Translations under genes and position numbers: made by a program
Notes under the pieces: generated by a model
Databases searched by the model: none
Seen by the model: the letters and a program-made list of their open reading frames with translations, nothing else
Told to the model about the DNA's origin: nothing
In this document: in pieces, positions 49,011 to 58,944 of the stretch
Layout of the letters: each line of letters starts with the position of its first letter
Position numbering within the stretch: position 1 is the stretch's first letter
DNA from: Allolobophora icterica
Lineage: Eukaryota; Annelida; Clitellata; Crassiclitellata; Lumbricidae
Direction: 5' to 3'
Assembly (NCBI GenBank): GCA_963556255.1
Contig: OY744604.1
Coordinates: forward strand, 75,014,736 to 75,078,735
DNA length: 64,000 bases

Positions 49011-51510
49011 ATGAGTAAAAGAAATGCTCGACCGAGTGACCGACCGGACGAACTACTCACCCACTCATCCACCCACTCACCAACCATCCAACTCACTCAC
49101 CCACCAACCCACTCACCAACCAACTCACCCACTCATCAACTCACCAACCAACTCACCCACCCACCCACTCACCAACCAACTCACCCACTCATCAACTCAC
49201 CAACCAACTCACCCACCCACTCACCAACCAACTCACTCACCCACTCACCAACCAACCAACTCACTCACCCACCCACCGAAAAACTCACACACGTATTCAT
49301 GCATCTAGACCTGCATATAATATACTGTATTTGATTATATATACGTACGTACGGTGTATATATGTCTGTCGTTTGTTTGCAACTGGGGTTGGCAGGTTTA
49401 TAGTTCTAAAACAACGCCAAAGCCACCCGCATACAAATGTTGCTAATGTAACCTGAGACCGCGGGTAGGTAATCCTGAGCGGCTTTGTTAATGTCTGTTC
49501 GTTCAGTATGTAAATTAGACGACAATTACTTTTGCGTCAGTTGTTATTGAATACATTGTTTCAGCATGTATAATGAGGCTTGCTAATATCTGGATGCCCA
49601 TTTCTGTTTCCGATGCTCATTTTTCTAAGCATCATTTTGTTCAGAAGCGTCAGACCAATCGTAGACCTACATATCGTTTCTGAACATGCAACAACGCATT
49701 TGCGACGAATTGTTACACCAATTGCAACTCGCTGTTTATTTCTCCACCTGAATTCGAATAATATTGTAAGACTGCATTCTATCACCATGGTTCCAGTTCT
49801 CCATCATTCTGTAAGACTTTTGGCCTACCCTTTACCTGTTTCAGATAGACTAGTCCTACGAAAAGTCTGATAGGTTGATGAGAACCGTAATTTATTTACT
49901 GCTGGGCCCCCCCCCCCGTTTGGAATGGTCTTCCGTTAGAGTTTCGCCTACTCCCCAGTGGTAACACGTCTGCTTTTAACAAGCTGTTGAAGTCATCATC
50001 ATCATCATATGCTTTTGTTGTTCACCAAACACGAAAATAACTAGTATTTGTTACAGGCAGTGACAATGGGAGTACCCAAAGGAACGAGCCGTTCCGCTAA
50101 TAGGGCCCCAGTTACAATAAATCATAACAACCAGTGGAGCAGTTCATAAGTGGCATGTCCATTGTTATCTATAGCATCAACAAGTGAAAACGCATCCCAT
50201 CAACCCGAATTGTCCAGCGCTATGTGCCTAAACAGTGTGTATAAGCACACCGCTTCAGACCAGCCCTAAAGTCTAATCGCTATTGCTGAGACAGGGCTGA
50301 GCTTGCTTCTGACTAAGTTTCTGAAGATGCGCTATATTAAATTTCCGAATGAATGAATGAATGATACTGTTTCGTTTATTATCATTCTGAATACGAATGT
50401 CCATCGAACACTATAGGCCTAATCTTTCAAGTTCTTAAAATTGTTCGATAGCGAAATAGCTACGATTATTTCAACAACTACAAGAAGTCCTAGTCAAGAC
50501 TTCTCAAGATGAGCGCCAAGTGACTGCCTAGCACTAGAATATGCCAGTCTGATCATACGACAGAATTCTAAGCTCCAGTCTCAACTATTGATCACTTATA
50601 TCGACTTTTCGACCTACTGACTGACTCAACTGTCTTACTTATTCAAAGTTTTTTCGGAGTTCCGAGGTAAAGGTATAATCGTGATTGATTCATCAAACTT
50701 CTTATGCGCATAAATTCTTTAGTCACATGGTTCTTTTAACTTATCTGATTCTATTATCACCTTACATACCCAAACCGACGACTGTGACAATATCATTCGA
50801 TATGCATGCGAATGTGTGAGGCAAAAGTGTTAAATTCGTTGCTTAGAATGCACCTTCTTGTGGTGGCTCTCGTGCGTCACACGTTTCTGAGTCCGTTGAT
50901 GTTCTGTTGAAGTTTCTAAGAGCGCTATATAAATTGATATATGTAATATATACATAGTACAGTGTGGTCGGTCCAACTTTCTGGAATACGTTGCCTATCA
51001 TCTTACGCCAGAAGCTCAATGGTCTTTCTGCATCTCTATGCTGTAAGCGCTTGAAAACCATTTTATTCGATCCCGGTCTTCCATCGTTAGGAATGAGTTT
51101 CTCTTGAAGAGGCGCAATATAAACATGTGATTACAATTACAGTTACAGTTAAATATTGGCTACGTTAGCAGGTTTTTCTGATTTATCGTCCATTTGCGGC
51201 TACTGCATTACAATAATGAATCACGGGAGTAGTTTGAAATAAAGGCAATGCCAGTTGTTTCTCTTAGAATACTGGTACGCAGGAAACATTGATTTCAGTT
51301 GTGCTTTCCATCACACAGTTTGAATGCCGTTATGACAAACTAAATAGATGCATTGTCATTTGTATGGCTACGGTTGCATGCATACAAGTTCGACTTCACG
51401 TGCTGATGAGCGACAGCAACTCCTCCCCGCGGGGTAACAGAGCGCATCCTCGATCCGGTAGACTCGAGACATGAAACTTCCTCATGTGTTCAGTTTCAGC
51501 TGACAATTTT
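49010..51510. repeat. Segmental duplication block (partner at 16600-18940)
   Basis: See the partner. This copy starts with an expanded minisatellite and ends at an ATGT microsatellite. No gene seen in it. Confidence 0.8.
49055..49285. repeat. Minisatellite of CACTCACCAACCAACT units
   Basis: Imperfect 16-20-base units made of CACC, AACC and ACTC blocks. The paralogous block at about 16600-16650 has only two units, so it expanded in this copy. Confidence 0.92.
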
Positions 51511-51524
51511 CCCTTGTAATGTGC

Positions 51525-51695
51525 ATGTATGTTTGTATGCATGTATGTTTGTATGCATGCATGTATGTTTGTATGCATGTATGTATGTGCAGTATGTATG
51601 CACAGTATGTATGTACAGTATTGTATGTATGTATGTACAGTATGTATGTACAGTATTGTATGTATGTATGTACAGTATGTATGTATGTATGTATG
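51525..51695. repeat. (ATGT)n compound microsatellite
   Basis: Runs of GTATGTAT broken by GCATGC and ACAGTATT; longest arms alternate with CAGTATGTATGTA units. Confidence 0.93.
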
Positions 51696-52569
51696 TCATA
51701 ATAAAAATGTTGCGTCAGAAAGCGAAAATAAAGATTGTTCGCATTGTCTTAACGGTTAGCTTATTTTCTGCGTTAAATCTCTGCATTGACTTGAGAAACT
51801 GTTTGCATTTAAACGCCATCACACGACTCTATAGCTGACATAGGCGCCGACTTTTAGTAAAAGGTACTGGGGCAAGAATTTCATTCCCATGATCATCTGA
51901 TCTGATGATCCCATCGCCCATCCTGCCCTGCCTTCCATCTCCCCGAGTCCCCTCTTTCCTCAAGCCTTTTCTAGGGCCTACTATACCCCTGCAAGCTGAA
52001 ATCAATCCCCTTTACTGTAAACCCCTTCCCCTACCTCCCTCCCCTACCCATCCCCTTCCCTTTCCCACCCCTTATCCCCTCCCCTGCCCTTTCCCCCTCC
52101 TTTAACATTCCCTCCCTGCCCCTCCCTTTGAAGCAGGGGCTCGGGGTCCTCCCCCGGAAAAATTTCGGATTTCTACAATTGCCGTAGGTGAATTTTAGCG
52201 GATTTTTGGAGAAAGCAAACTGGTTTTCGAAAACTATACATTTTAGTTCAACTGAACTGTTGAATTAATTTCTGCAAGGCTCCCAGTGCACTGCAAATAT
52301 TTTATGGGACAGGCTGTATAAATATGGGACAAAATTTCCAAAATATGGGACACTTGTTAAAATATTGTCAATATGGGATACTGTTCAGCAAATATATGGG
52401 GATTTTAAAGATTGCATTATGAATGCATTTTTCTGGTGTAAAGGAGCGGTAACAGGCTTCATCCCTGCCTATTACAGTGTTATCCAGCCAACAATTATTT
52501 TGCAGGAATATTTCAAGACCTCATAATCCCACTTTCACTGCACTACACGACAATAATTGTAGCATTGAC

Positions 52570-52715
52570 CAACTAGAGACTTGATTACAGTCCACAGCGA
52601 TACATTGCAACAGTTGAGTCAGTGACTTGATTACAGTCCACAGCGATACATTGCAACAGTTGAGTCAGTGACTTGATTACAGTCCACAGCCGATACATTG
52701 CAACAGTTGAGTCAG
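52570..52715. repeat. Three tandem units of about 47 bp
   Basis: Unit GACTTGATTACAGTCCACAG plus CGATACATTGCAACAGTTGA and GTCAGT, nearly identical in all three, inside the 2.1-kb hAT-type element. Confidence 0.92.
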
Positions 52716-52922
52716 TAGGCGTTCTGTCAATTGAACAGCAACAACCATTTCATTAGGAGAACCCCCCTCGGTACAATTTGGAAGCAGTCTGCTTCCTTCC
52801 CCCCAACTCCATGTAGCAGACCCTGGCCCTTTCAACTGGGAAGAGACTCACTGCAATACTAGGAAACAGTGCTACCTCTGCTCAATCATACAGACAAGTA
52901 CACAACAACCACGAGTATTAGG

Positions 52923-53465
52923 CAGTGATGGGCACTAAACTATTTTTTTAAGTTAAACTAAAACTATTTTCCAACTCAAAAAAAGTTTAACTAAAGTTGG
53001 CAACTGATTTTTAAAATTAGTTAACTAAACTAAAAAAAAGTAGTTAAACATTTTCCAACTTTTTACGACAAACATTTTCACAATAAAAGACGTTAAGTGA
53101 ACTGTAATAATGCAACGCGTCAATTACAATTTCACCTTCAAACTATGCAATGTGTACTGTTCTGGCATAGGCTACAGTTACATGTGTACTGTAAGTAGTG
53201 TATGAATTTGAAAACACAGGCTGTTAATGCTAAAACCATGCAGTGTTAAAATGTTTTTTTGCTGACAGTGTTCAATGTTCACTGTGGAAAAATAGTTGCA
53301 TATTGCTGATTTTTTTAGTTAAACTTTTTAGTTGGCAACTAAATTTTTTTAGTTAAACTATGGTTTTAACTAAACTATTTTTTTCAGTTAAACTTCTACC
53401 TTAACTAAAAAAATTTAGTTAAACTAAAAGTTAGCAACTTTTTAGTTAACTATTGCCCATCACTG
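52923..53465. mobile_element. hAT-type MITE with CAGTGATGGGCA ends
   Basis: Starts CAGTGATGGGCACTAAAC, ends TGCCCATCACTG; exact target duplication GTATTAGG at 52915-52922 and 53466-53473. About the same length and interior as 41391-41952. Nested in the 51839-53952 element. Confidence 0.92.
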
Positions 53466-54820
53466 GTATTAGGCCCCTACTCACCAAACAAATTTCAGTT
53501 TTCTGTAATTACTAACTAGTACTAACTATAGCTACTTTCTCTAACAAATCTCTTTTTGTAGCAGTTACACATAAAGTTTGCCAGTAAGACAGACGTTAGT
53601 TACAGTCTTAACTTCTGAACTTCATGGCGAATGTATTTTATCGAACAGCGCATTTAGCCTAGTTATGAATTCGTCAAGAACTGTATCAATGTCCACTGCT
53701 TCCAGGTATATGCTCGATGACAGTTCAAAACTGCAATGGTGTTTAATCTTGTCAGTGTCATAGTGTTTCGTATATAAGTTTTCAGTCGCCTGAGACCGGA
53801 AGATGCCCTTAACTAAGATTTATCAAGCATTTTGAAATTTTGATATTTTGAATGGCCAAAAAAGTACTGGGGCGAAACTATACTTTCGCCCCAGAACCTT
53901 GGTGAGTACTGGGGCGAAAGTCCCTGTTGCCCCTGTGGAGTCGGCGCCTATGCTATAGCAAGGTGCTCGTCGCTAATAATCCCTCTATCTGCTTTATTGT
54001 GGTAGTTCGAACTAGTCTAGAATTTCGGTTTCAACGCCGGTTCTTAAGTTCTAACGTCTCGACTAAGAGGAACTGCGACATCATGAAGATGAAGCAGCGA
54101 GAAACGAAGTCAAGGTTTAAACAGAGTTGTTCTATCACAAAAACAAAACTGATGAATTAGAGAAATTTTTTATTAAAAACTAAAGCAGTGTAGGTATTAT
54201 TGGTCGTGTCCACAAAGGAGAACAATAGTGAAATTTCGATGACACTCAAAGTCTGGAAATACTTTCTAAATGCGTGAAGGAACAAAAAATTGATTTCCAA
54301 TATAAATTAAACATCAACTTCAGGTAGGAAAATCGTTCAAACAGGAATGCGTTATATTAAATATTTTTTCCGCTAGAGAATGCATGCTTTATACTGCTAG
54401 CATTTTCAAGGATCCATGTGAGCTCTATGTAGGCTCTATCTCTTATGTAATTTCTCAGCTATGTGTGTCCGTCGTTAGAAAAACGTTTTGCAATGTTCTA
54501 TTCCTGACAGGCCTTATGTGGCTATGTGTGTGTTTACGTGAATGTTTGCAAATATTGCGACAAATGCTTGGCTACTATTTTTATAAATGCGTTATTTTCT
54601 GTTTAAAAATTATAATAAGCTTAAAATCAATCGTGTTTTGAAAATGCTACAAACTCGTTCACAACGCATTTGCAACAGATGCCACGTCGGAGCTGATTCG
54701 AACGTTATTCACCTGATATCGAATACTACTAATCAAGTTTATGTGGATGTATGAACAGGACTTACCTGCTGGCTTTCATGTCTTAAACGCCACTCAAAGC
54801 GTTGCTGTTTTTAAAGTGCC

Positions 54821-54825
<5 letters not shown>

Positions 54826-54857
<32 letters not shown>

Positions 54858-54920
54858 GTATATATGTATATTATACATATGTGTATATATGTATATTATA
54901 TATATATATATATATATATA
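54826..54920. repeat. (TA)n microsatellite
   Basis: AT-alternating tract with short TATGTATA interruptions. Confidence 0.93.
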
Positions 54921-55189
54921 TGTTGACATATGCAATAAACTACAGTACAACGCAATGCAATATGTTCTGATATGTTCTGATTTCAAAACAACATGACGGT
55001 CATTGATGCCTACTGTTACTACCAACCTGCCAGTGAACAGTTGATGGAGCCCATATGGGCCCTGCCGCCCTAAATTGGTCCCGTATAGATATATTGGTCT
55101 ATAACAGGCCCTTTCTGATAGCAGGGTTAGTATAATGATAAAATGTGTGCCTTATGTAAAATTAGACCGATGCTCGTTGTTTCTCGTAA

Positions 55190-55250
55190 AATTCAGTTTA
55201 AATCAATATTTTCTGTATATTATACAGAAAATATTGATTTAAACTGAATT
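55190..55250. repeat. Perfect 30-bp palindrome
   Basis: Arms 55190-55219 and 55221-55250 are exact reverse complements around one T. The paralogous block at about 35045-35075 has no such palindrome. Confidence 0.95.
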
Positions 55251-55924
55251 GTTTGCTGACGCAGCTTCAGGGTAGCTATGGCGAACTAAACATTTGTATG
55301 GCCATTTGTTCATAAGGCCGCAGTTCAAAGCATACAATTTCAAATTGATCTGCGAGAGAGTGTCAGCTGCATCTTCACCGCAGGCAGAAAAGCACATCCT
55401 CCACCCATCTGACTTTAGATGGAACACACAATTTCCTCATGAAGCCCGTTCAGTTTGAACGTTTACCCTGCGATGTACATGTAGGCCTGTGCATGTATTT
55501 AGATAGAAACTTACTCTAGTGCCTAGGCAGTATCTGAAGACGGTGCCTACCAGCGCCAGCCTAAATAATGTAAAAGCCAATAAGAACAAAGAGTTGATCA
55601 ATTAGCGAAAAGTGAGCAGATAACTAAAAAACCCAGCACTGGCCAGTTCCCGCAGACACCTAAACCCCAACCAACCCAGACTGTCATTCGAAGCTGACAG
55701 TAAACGCCATTTCTGAGTTCTTTGACTTCGTAGCGGAGGGGAAGAAGAACAAAGGCAGGGGACGAGGTTCACCATAAACTGAGCACAGAACGAATGTACT
55801 CTTCGGAACCACCTTTACAAGAAGGTTCTAATATTGTATCTACCTAGAAAGATAAGGAATAGTAATATTTTAATTAATGAGTGCTGTGATAGTAGATCTT
55901 ACAACCTGAGTACTGTGATAGTAG

Positions 55925-56036
55925 TTCTTACAACCTGGAAGAACTAAGGGACTTGACCTCGAATAGGAAGCAATGGAGAATGTTTATCATGACGATCGCT
56001 AGAGCTCCAAGAGCTGACAGCACAAGGTGACAAGGT
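55925..56036 (+). mobile_element. LINE 3' fragment matching the 5.5-kb element
   Basis: GAACTAAGGGACTTGACCTC, GAATAGGAAGCAATGGAGAA and CTGACAGCACAAGGTGACAA match 5850-5945. Only the last coding bases remain. Confidence 0.75.
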
Positions 56037-56039
56037 GAT

Positions 56040-56890
56040 AGTAGACTAGATCTGGTATGTTCATGAATTTGAAGGAACAATTAATATTTATAACTCTGTC
56101 AGACGACTGGCCTCTTGGTTCAGGACAAGTCTACCGATGTAATTTGTCCTTTCCCTGTCAATGCTGTCGGGTGCTAAGCAAAATATATTGTAGTTCGAGA
56201 GCTTATCACGACAATATCTCATTCATTCAGTCACTCATATTTGCTAATATCCTGCACTCTTCCATGTAGTACTTACAACTGCTAAGCAGAATAGAATATA
56301 GTTGTTTGAAAATCATCGTAGAGAAATAGTTAAACTTCTGCTGACCAGTCATTCTACAAAGATGTCTAATATGGTCTGTGATCTACCGACTGGCGATGTT
56401 TGAAGGTGTTTAGAGTCCCTAGTAACTGTTTCCTTGGAGCCAATTTCATTGTCGTATATTATTCTCAGGTCAAAACAATGATGAGTATCAACTCAGCAGC
56501 TGTTGTATTTATACTGTTTAATTAAATAAGTCTCGAACATCGCCTAGAGCGTTGCCTAACGCGACAAAATGACTTGTCCATTACTGAACACTGCATTATT
56601 GAGTAGCCATTAACCATACTTTCAGGTGGCGTTGAAATTGGGATTATTTAATCCTCTGCACACCTAAAACAAAAGAGACCCCCTGATTTTTGATTTAATG
56701 CATGTGCATTTATGATACTTGTATTGGGGGCCAAACAACACCCAGCAAACTCTAAAAGTAAGCACCGAGTGGGTTTTTCCATTCCTTTGCTTAATGAAGA
56801 CAACATTACGACCAGTTTTGCAAATATAATAGCAAGACCTACATAAGTGACCCATTTCCAATGTCCTGGCTTAAACCCACTTTTCCACGA
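56040..56890. other. Non-coding stretch before gene C
   Basis: No gene or repeat end recognised, apart from 56810-56890, which pairs with 18955-19060 (GACCAGTTTTGCAAATATAA). Confidence 0.4.
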
Positions 56891-56900
56891 AATCCAGTAG

Positions 56901-57261
56901 CAGGGCCGGCCTTAGGGGCGTGCGAACCGTACGGTCTCAACGGGCCCGCAACTTAGGGGGCCCGAAAATGTCAAAAAAATGACCATTTTTCTGTTGTCTC
57001 ATAATGTTGACCATGATCCTGTTGTCTCGTTTAGAGACCCTAAACATAATAATATGGTTTCGATTAAACTTTCTCTTATCAATAGCAAATGTCAACTTCC
57101 TCTAAATCTAGGAATTCTCGTGTATACTTAAATTTTATTTGTTGTACTTGTTAACGCTCTACCAATAAACTGATTAGCAATGAAAAACAATTTGTCTTGT
57201 TCATGAGGGGCCCGTGGAATATACTCTGTGCGGGACCCGAAACATCTTGAGGCCGGCACTG
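56901..57261. mobile_element. hAT-type MITE with CAGGGCCGGCCTTAG ends
   Basis: Ends CAGGGCCGGCCTTAG and (inverted) CAGTGCCGGCCTCAAG, with GGGGCCCG motifs inside. The paralogous 5' flank lacks it. No clear target duplication, so ends may be off by a few bases. Confidence 0.65.
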
Positions 57262-57374
57262 GCCATACACGAACATTAATACCATGCAGCTCTTGACGTT
57301 GCTATAAAACACAGCATCCGGGAATCCCAATACCATCAGGTCCAAATGAATCCTGACCCTATTCGGTTGGTGCT

Positions 57375-57640
57375 CCGTACTGCGGTTCATATTAACGTTC
57401 TTTCCCATCAATGCCACGGCACTTGATGACGATATTGCCAGCGACTGCATCTGCATGAAAATGTGTCGTATGTATACATATTTATAGGGGTTTCCGGTTA
57501 CTACTGCGTTTATCTGTAGCTTTCGCCAACGTTGTTCAAATCCTGTTGTGACTCAAGCGAAAATCCAAGGTCAAACCTCGGCTAAATAGCACACTACGGC
57601 GCGAATTCAATATTCACGTCTATGACGATTACAGCCACAC
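57375..57640 (-). pseudogene. Inverted partial copy of intron 1 + Ig1 exon start
   Basis: The reverse complement matches gene C from about 59185 (GAATA...) through the acceptor TTTTCATGCAG and the first about 26 codons of Ig1, then stops abruptly. Its peptide reads QSLAISSSSAVALMGKNVNM, and the first Ig cysteine is Arg. It is inserted within the duplicated 5' flank, where A (about 19190) and B (about 36160) are continuous. Confidence 0.85.
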
Positions 57641-57832
57641 AGAGGAAGGCTCCCCTTGCACCTTCGGTAACATGCATTGGAACACAGTAGAAACGCACCC
57701 AGAAACAAGAAGGAAAGAGTGACCTCATGAAGGAATACTAGGTAGGGAACAAATATTATGAAGTAAAACTCGCGGGTGATCAATTGATTGACCAGAACTT
57801 ACACCCTAGAGAAAGATGCTGCATGTTGGCCA

Positions 57833-58083
57833 GCTTTATTTTTTTTATTTATTTTTATTTATTCCGGATATTTCTATAGCGCCTCTCGAAGTCAACTACT
57901 ACTCAGAGGCGCTCCCGACTACAGCATTTGATACTGTGTCGGAATTTTCACGCCGAAGCGCTACGAGCAATTGCAAGTGCAGGACTTGCCCAAGGTCCGT
58001 ACGCAGCGGCTAGAGTGGGATTCGAACCTGCAACCCTCCGGTCACAAGGCGCCGAACTTACCACTGAGCCACCACGCCCCGCA
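57833..58083 (-). mobile_element. tRNA-derived SINE (reverse orientation)
   Basis: On the - strand it begins GGGGCGTGGTGGCTCAGTGG (A box TGGCTCAGTGG), then GGTTCGAATCC (B box), both fitting RNA polymerase III internal promoters. It ends GAGGCGCTATAGAAATA and an A-rich AAATAAA tail. This gives the source of the GGCGCTATA tail motif scattered over the window. Confidence 0.88.
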
Positions 58084-58264
58084 GACTATCTAGCGTATCC
58101 TAAAAGAAAGCGTGGCTGTAATCGTCCGATTAGTCCTACACAACAACTCGGCAAAACGTTATAAGTTTAAGCTTCTCATTAAACTAGTACGCTCATTAAA
58201 ACTAGCATTATGTAACGTGCAAACTGTTTTAATGAGCGTACTAATTTACTTAGGAGTACATTAG

Positions 58265-58641
58265 CAAGATTAATTCACAAAATACTGCATTCGACCTACA
58301 CCATCAAACTACACTGTATGAAAAAATGAGTTTGAAATTTGATCTACATTGTGGTGAAACATGATTTATAAACTATGATTCTGCGGTATACAACGCACGC
58401 AGGTCATGCTGTATGGCTGATCTAGTTAAATTACTCGATCAATATTTTCCCGAGTGAAGCAATTTGGAGGTTTTTCCGTGCAGTTCTGAGATTACAAATA
58501 GCGTCGGTCTGTAGCTGCAAGCGACAGATCATCAGTTGTACCACTGCTACGTTTGAAGCATTGGCGTTGTTGAACTACAAGCGAATTTAGAGAAGTTTAG
58601 CTTGCAGAGATTATTAGACCAGAAAATAGCATCAAAGCAGA
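58265..58641 (+). promoter_or_regulatory. Conserved 5' flank of gene C
   Basis: Third copy of the conserved upstream block, close to that of gene B. A tRNA-derived SINE inserted about 200 bases further upstream. Confidence 0.45.
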
Positions 58642-58944
58642 ATGATGCGGTCCGCTTTTTATCTGTTTTTAATGTCGACGATCTGTCGATATGGAGAAAC
58701 TTCTGCAGCTGTAACAAGCCATTTCGTGGCATCCTTCTCATGTGGTGGAGAACTGCTTTGTGCCACTGATGTTCCCACAGAAGAAATGTCTGCATTCAGC
58801 TTAGTTAATTGTGGAATCGAATGCCTAACTAACCCGCATTGTCTTCAGTTTAACTACATTGAAGCGCTGTCGATATGTCAATTGTATCATTTTGTACCGT
58901 CATCATTTGCAGCAACTGAAAACTGTGTTGGATACGCACCTCTG
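58642..58944 (+). CDS. Gene C exon 1: signal peptide + PAN/apple-like domain
   Basis: 101 codons, phase 0 end at donor GTATGT (58945). Begins MMRSAFYLFLMSTI; the cysteine pattern is the same as in A and B. Confidence 0.84.

Larger units (their letters stand above)
51839..53952. mobile_element. hAT-type element with CATAGGCGCCGACTT ends
   Basis: Ends CATAGGCGCCGACTT and AGTCGGCGCCTATG. Flanks CTATAGCT and CTATAGCA suggest an 8-bp duplication offset by two bases on the left. Inside are GGTACTGGGGC and inverted GCCCCAG subterminal motifs, a 46-bp tandem repeat and a nested MITE. No transposase. Confidence 0.78.
54640..55760. repeat. Segmental duplication block (partner at 34320-36200)
   Basis: Non-coding. 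Lacks the MITE found in the partner, and has its own (TA)n tract and palindrome. Confidence 0.7.

Noticed and set aside
49011..49334. Pro/Thr/His-rich frames resembling a mucin or antifreeze-like repeat protein
   Set aside because: They come from the CACTCACCAACC minisatellite; all frames are open for lack of stop codons, and the paralogous block has no such frame.
51496..51838. Cys/Met/Tyr/Val-rich frames
   Set aside because: Translations of the ATGT microsatellite on both strands.
54741..55025. Ile-Tyr repeat frames
   Set aside because: Translations of a TA microsatellite.
57928..58164. Possible tRNA gene suggested by A and B box motifs
   Set aside because: Only the promoter-like half is tRNA-like; it continues into a SINE body and A-rich tail, so it is a SINE.
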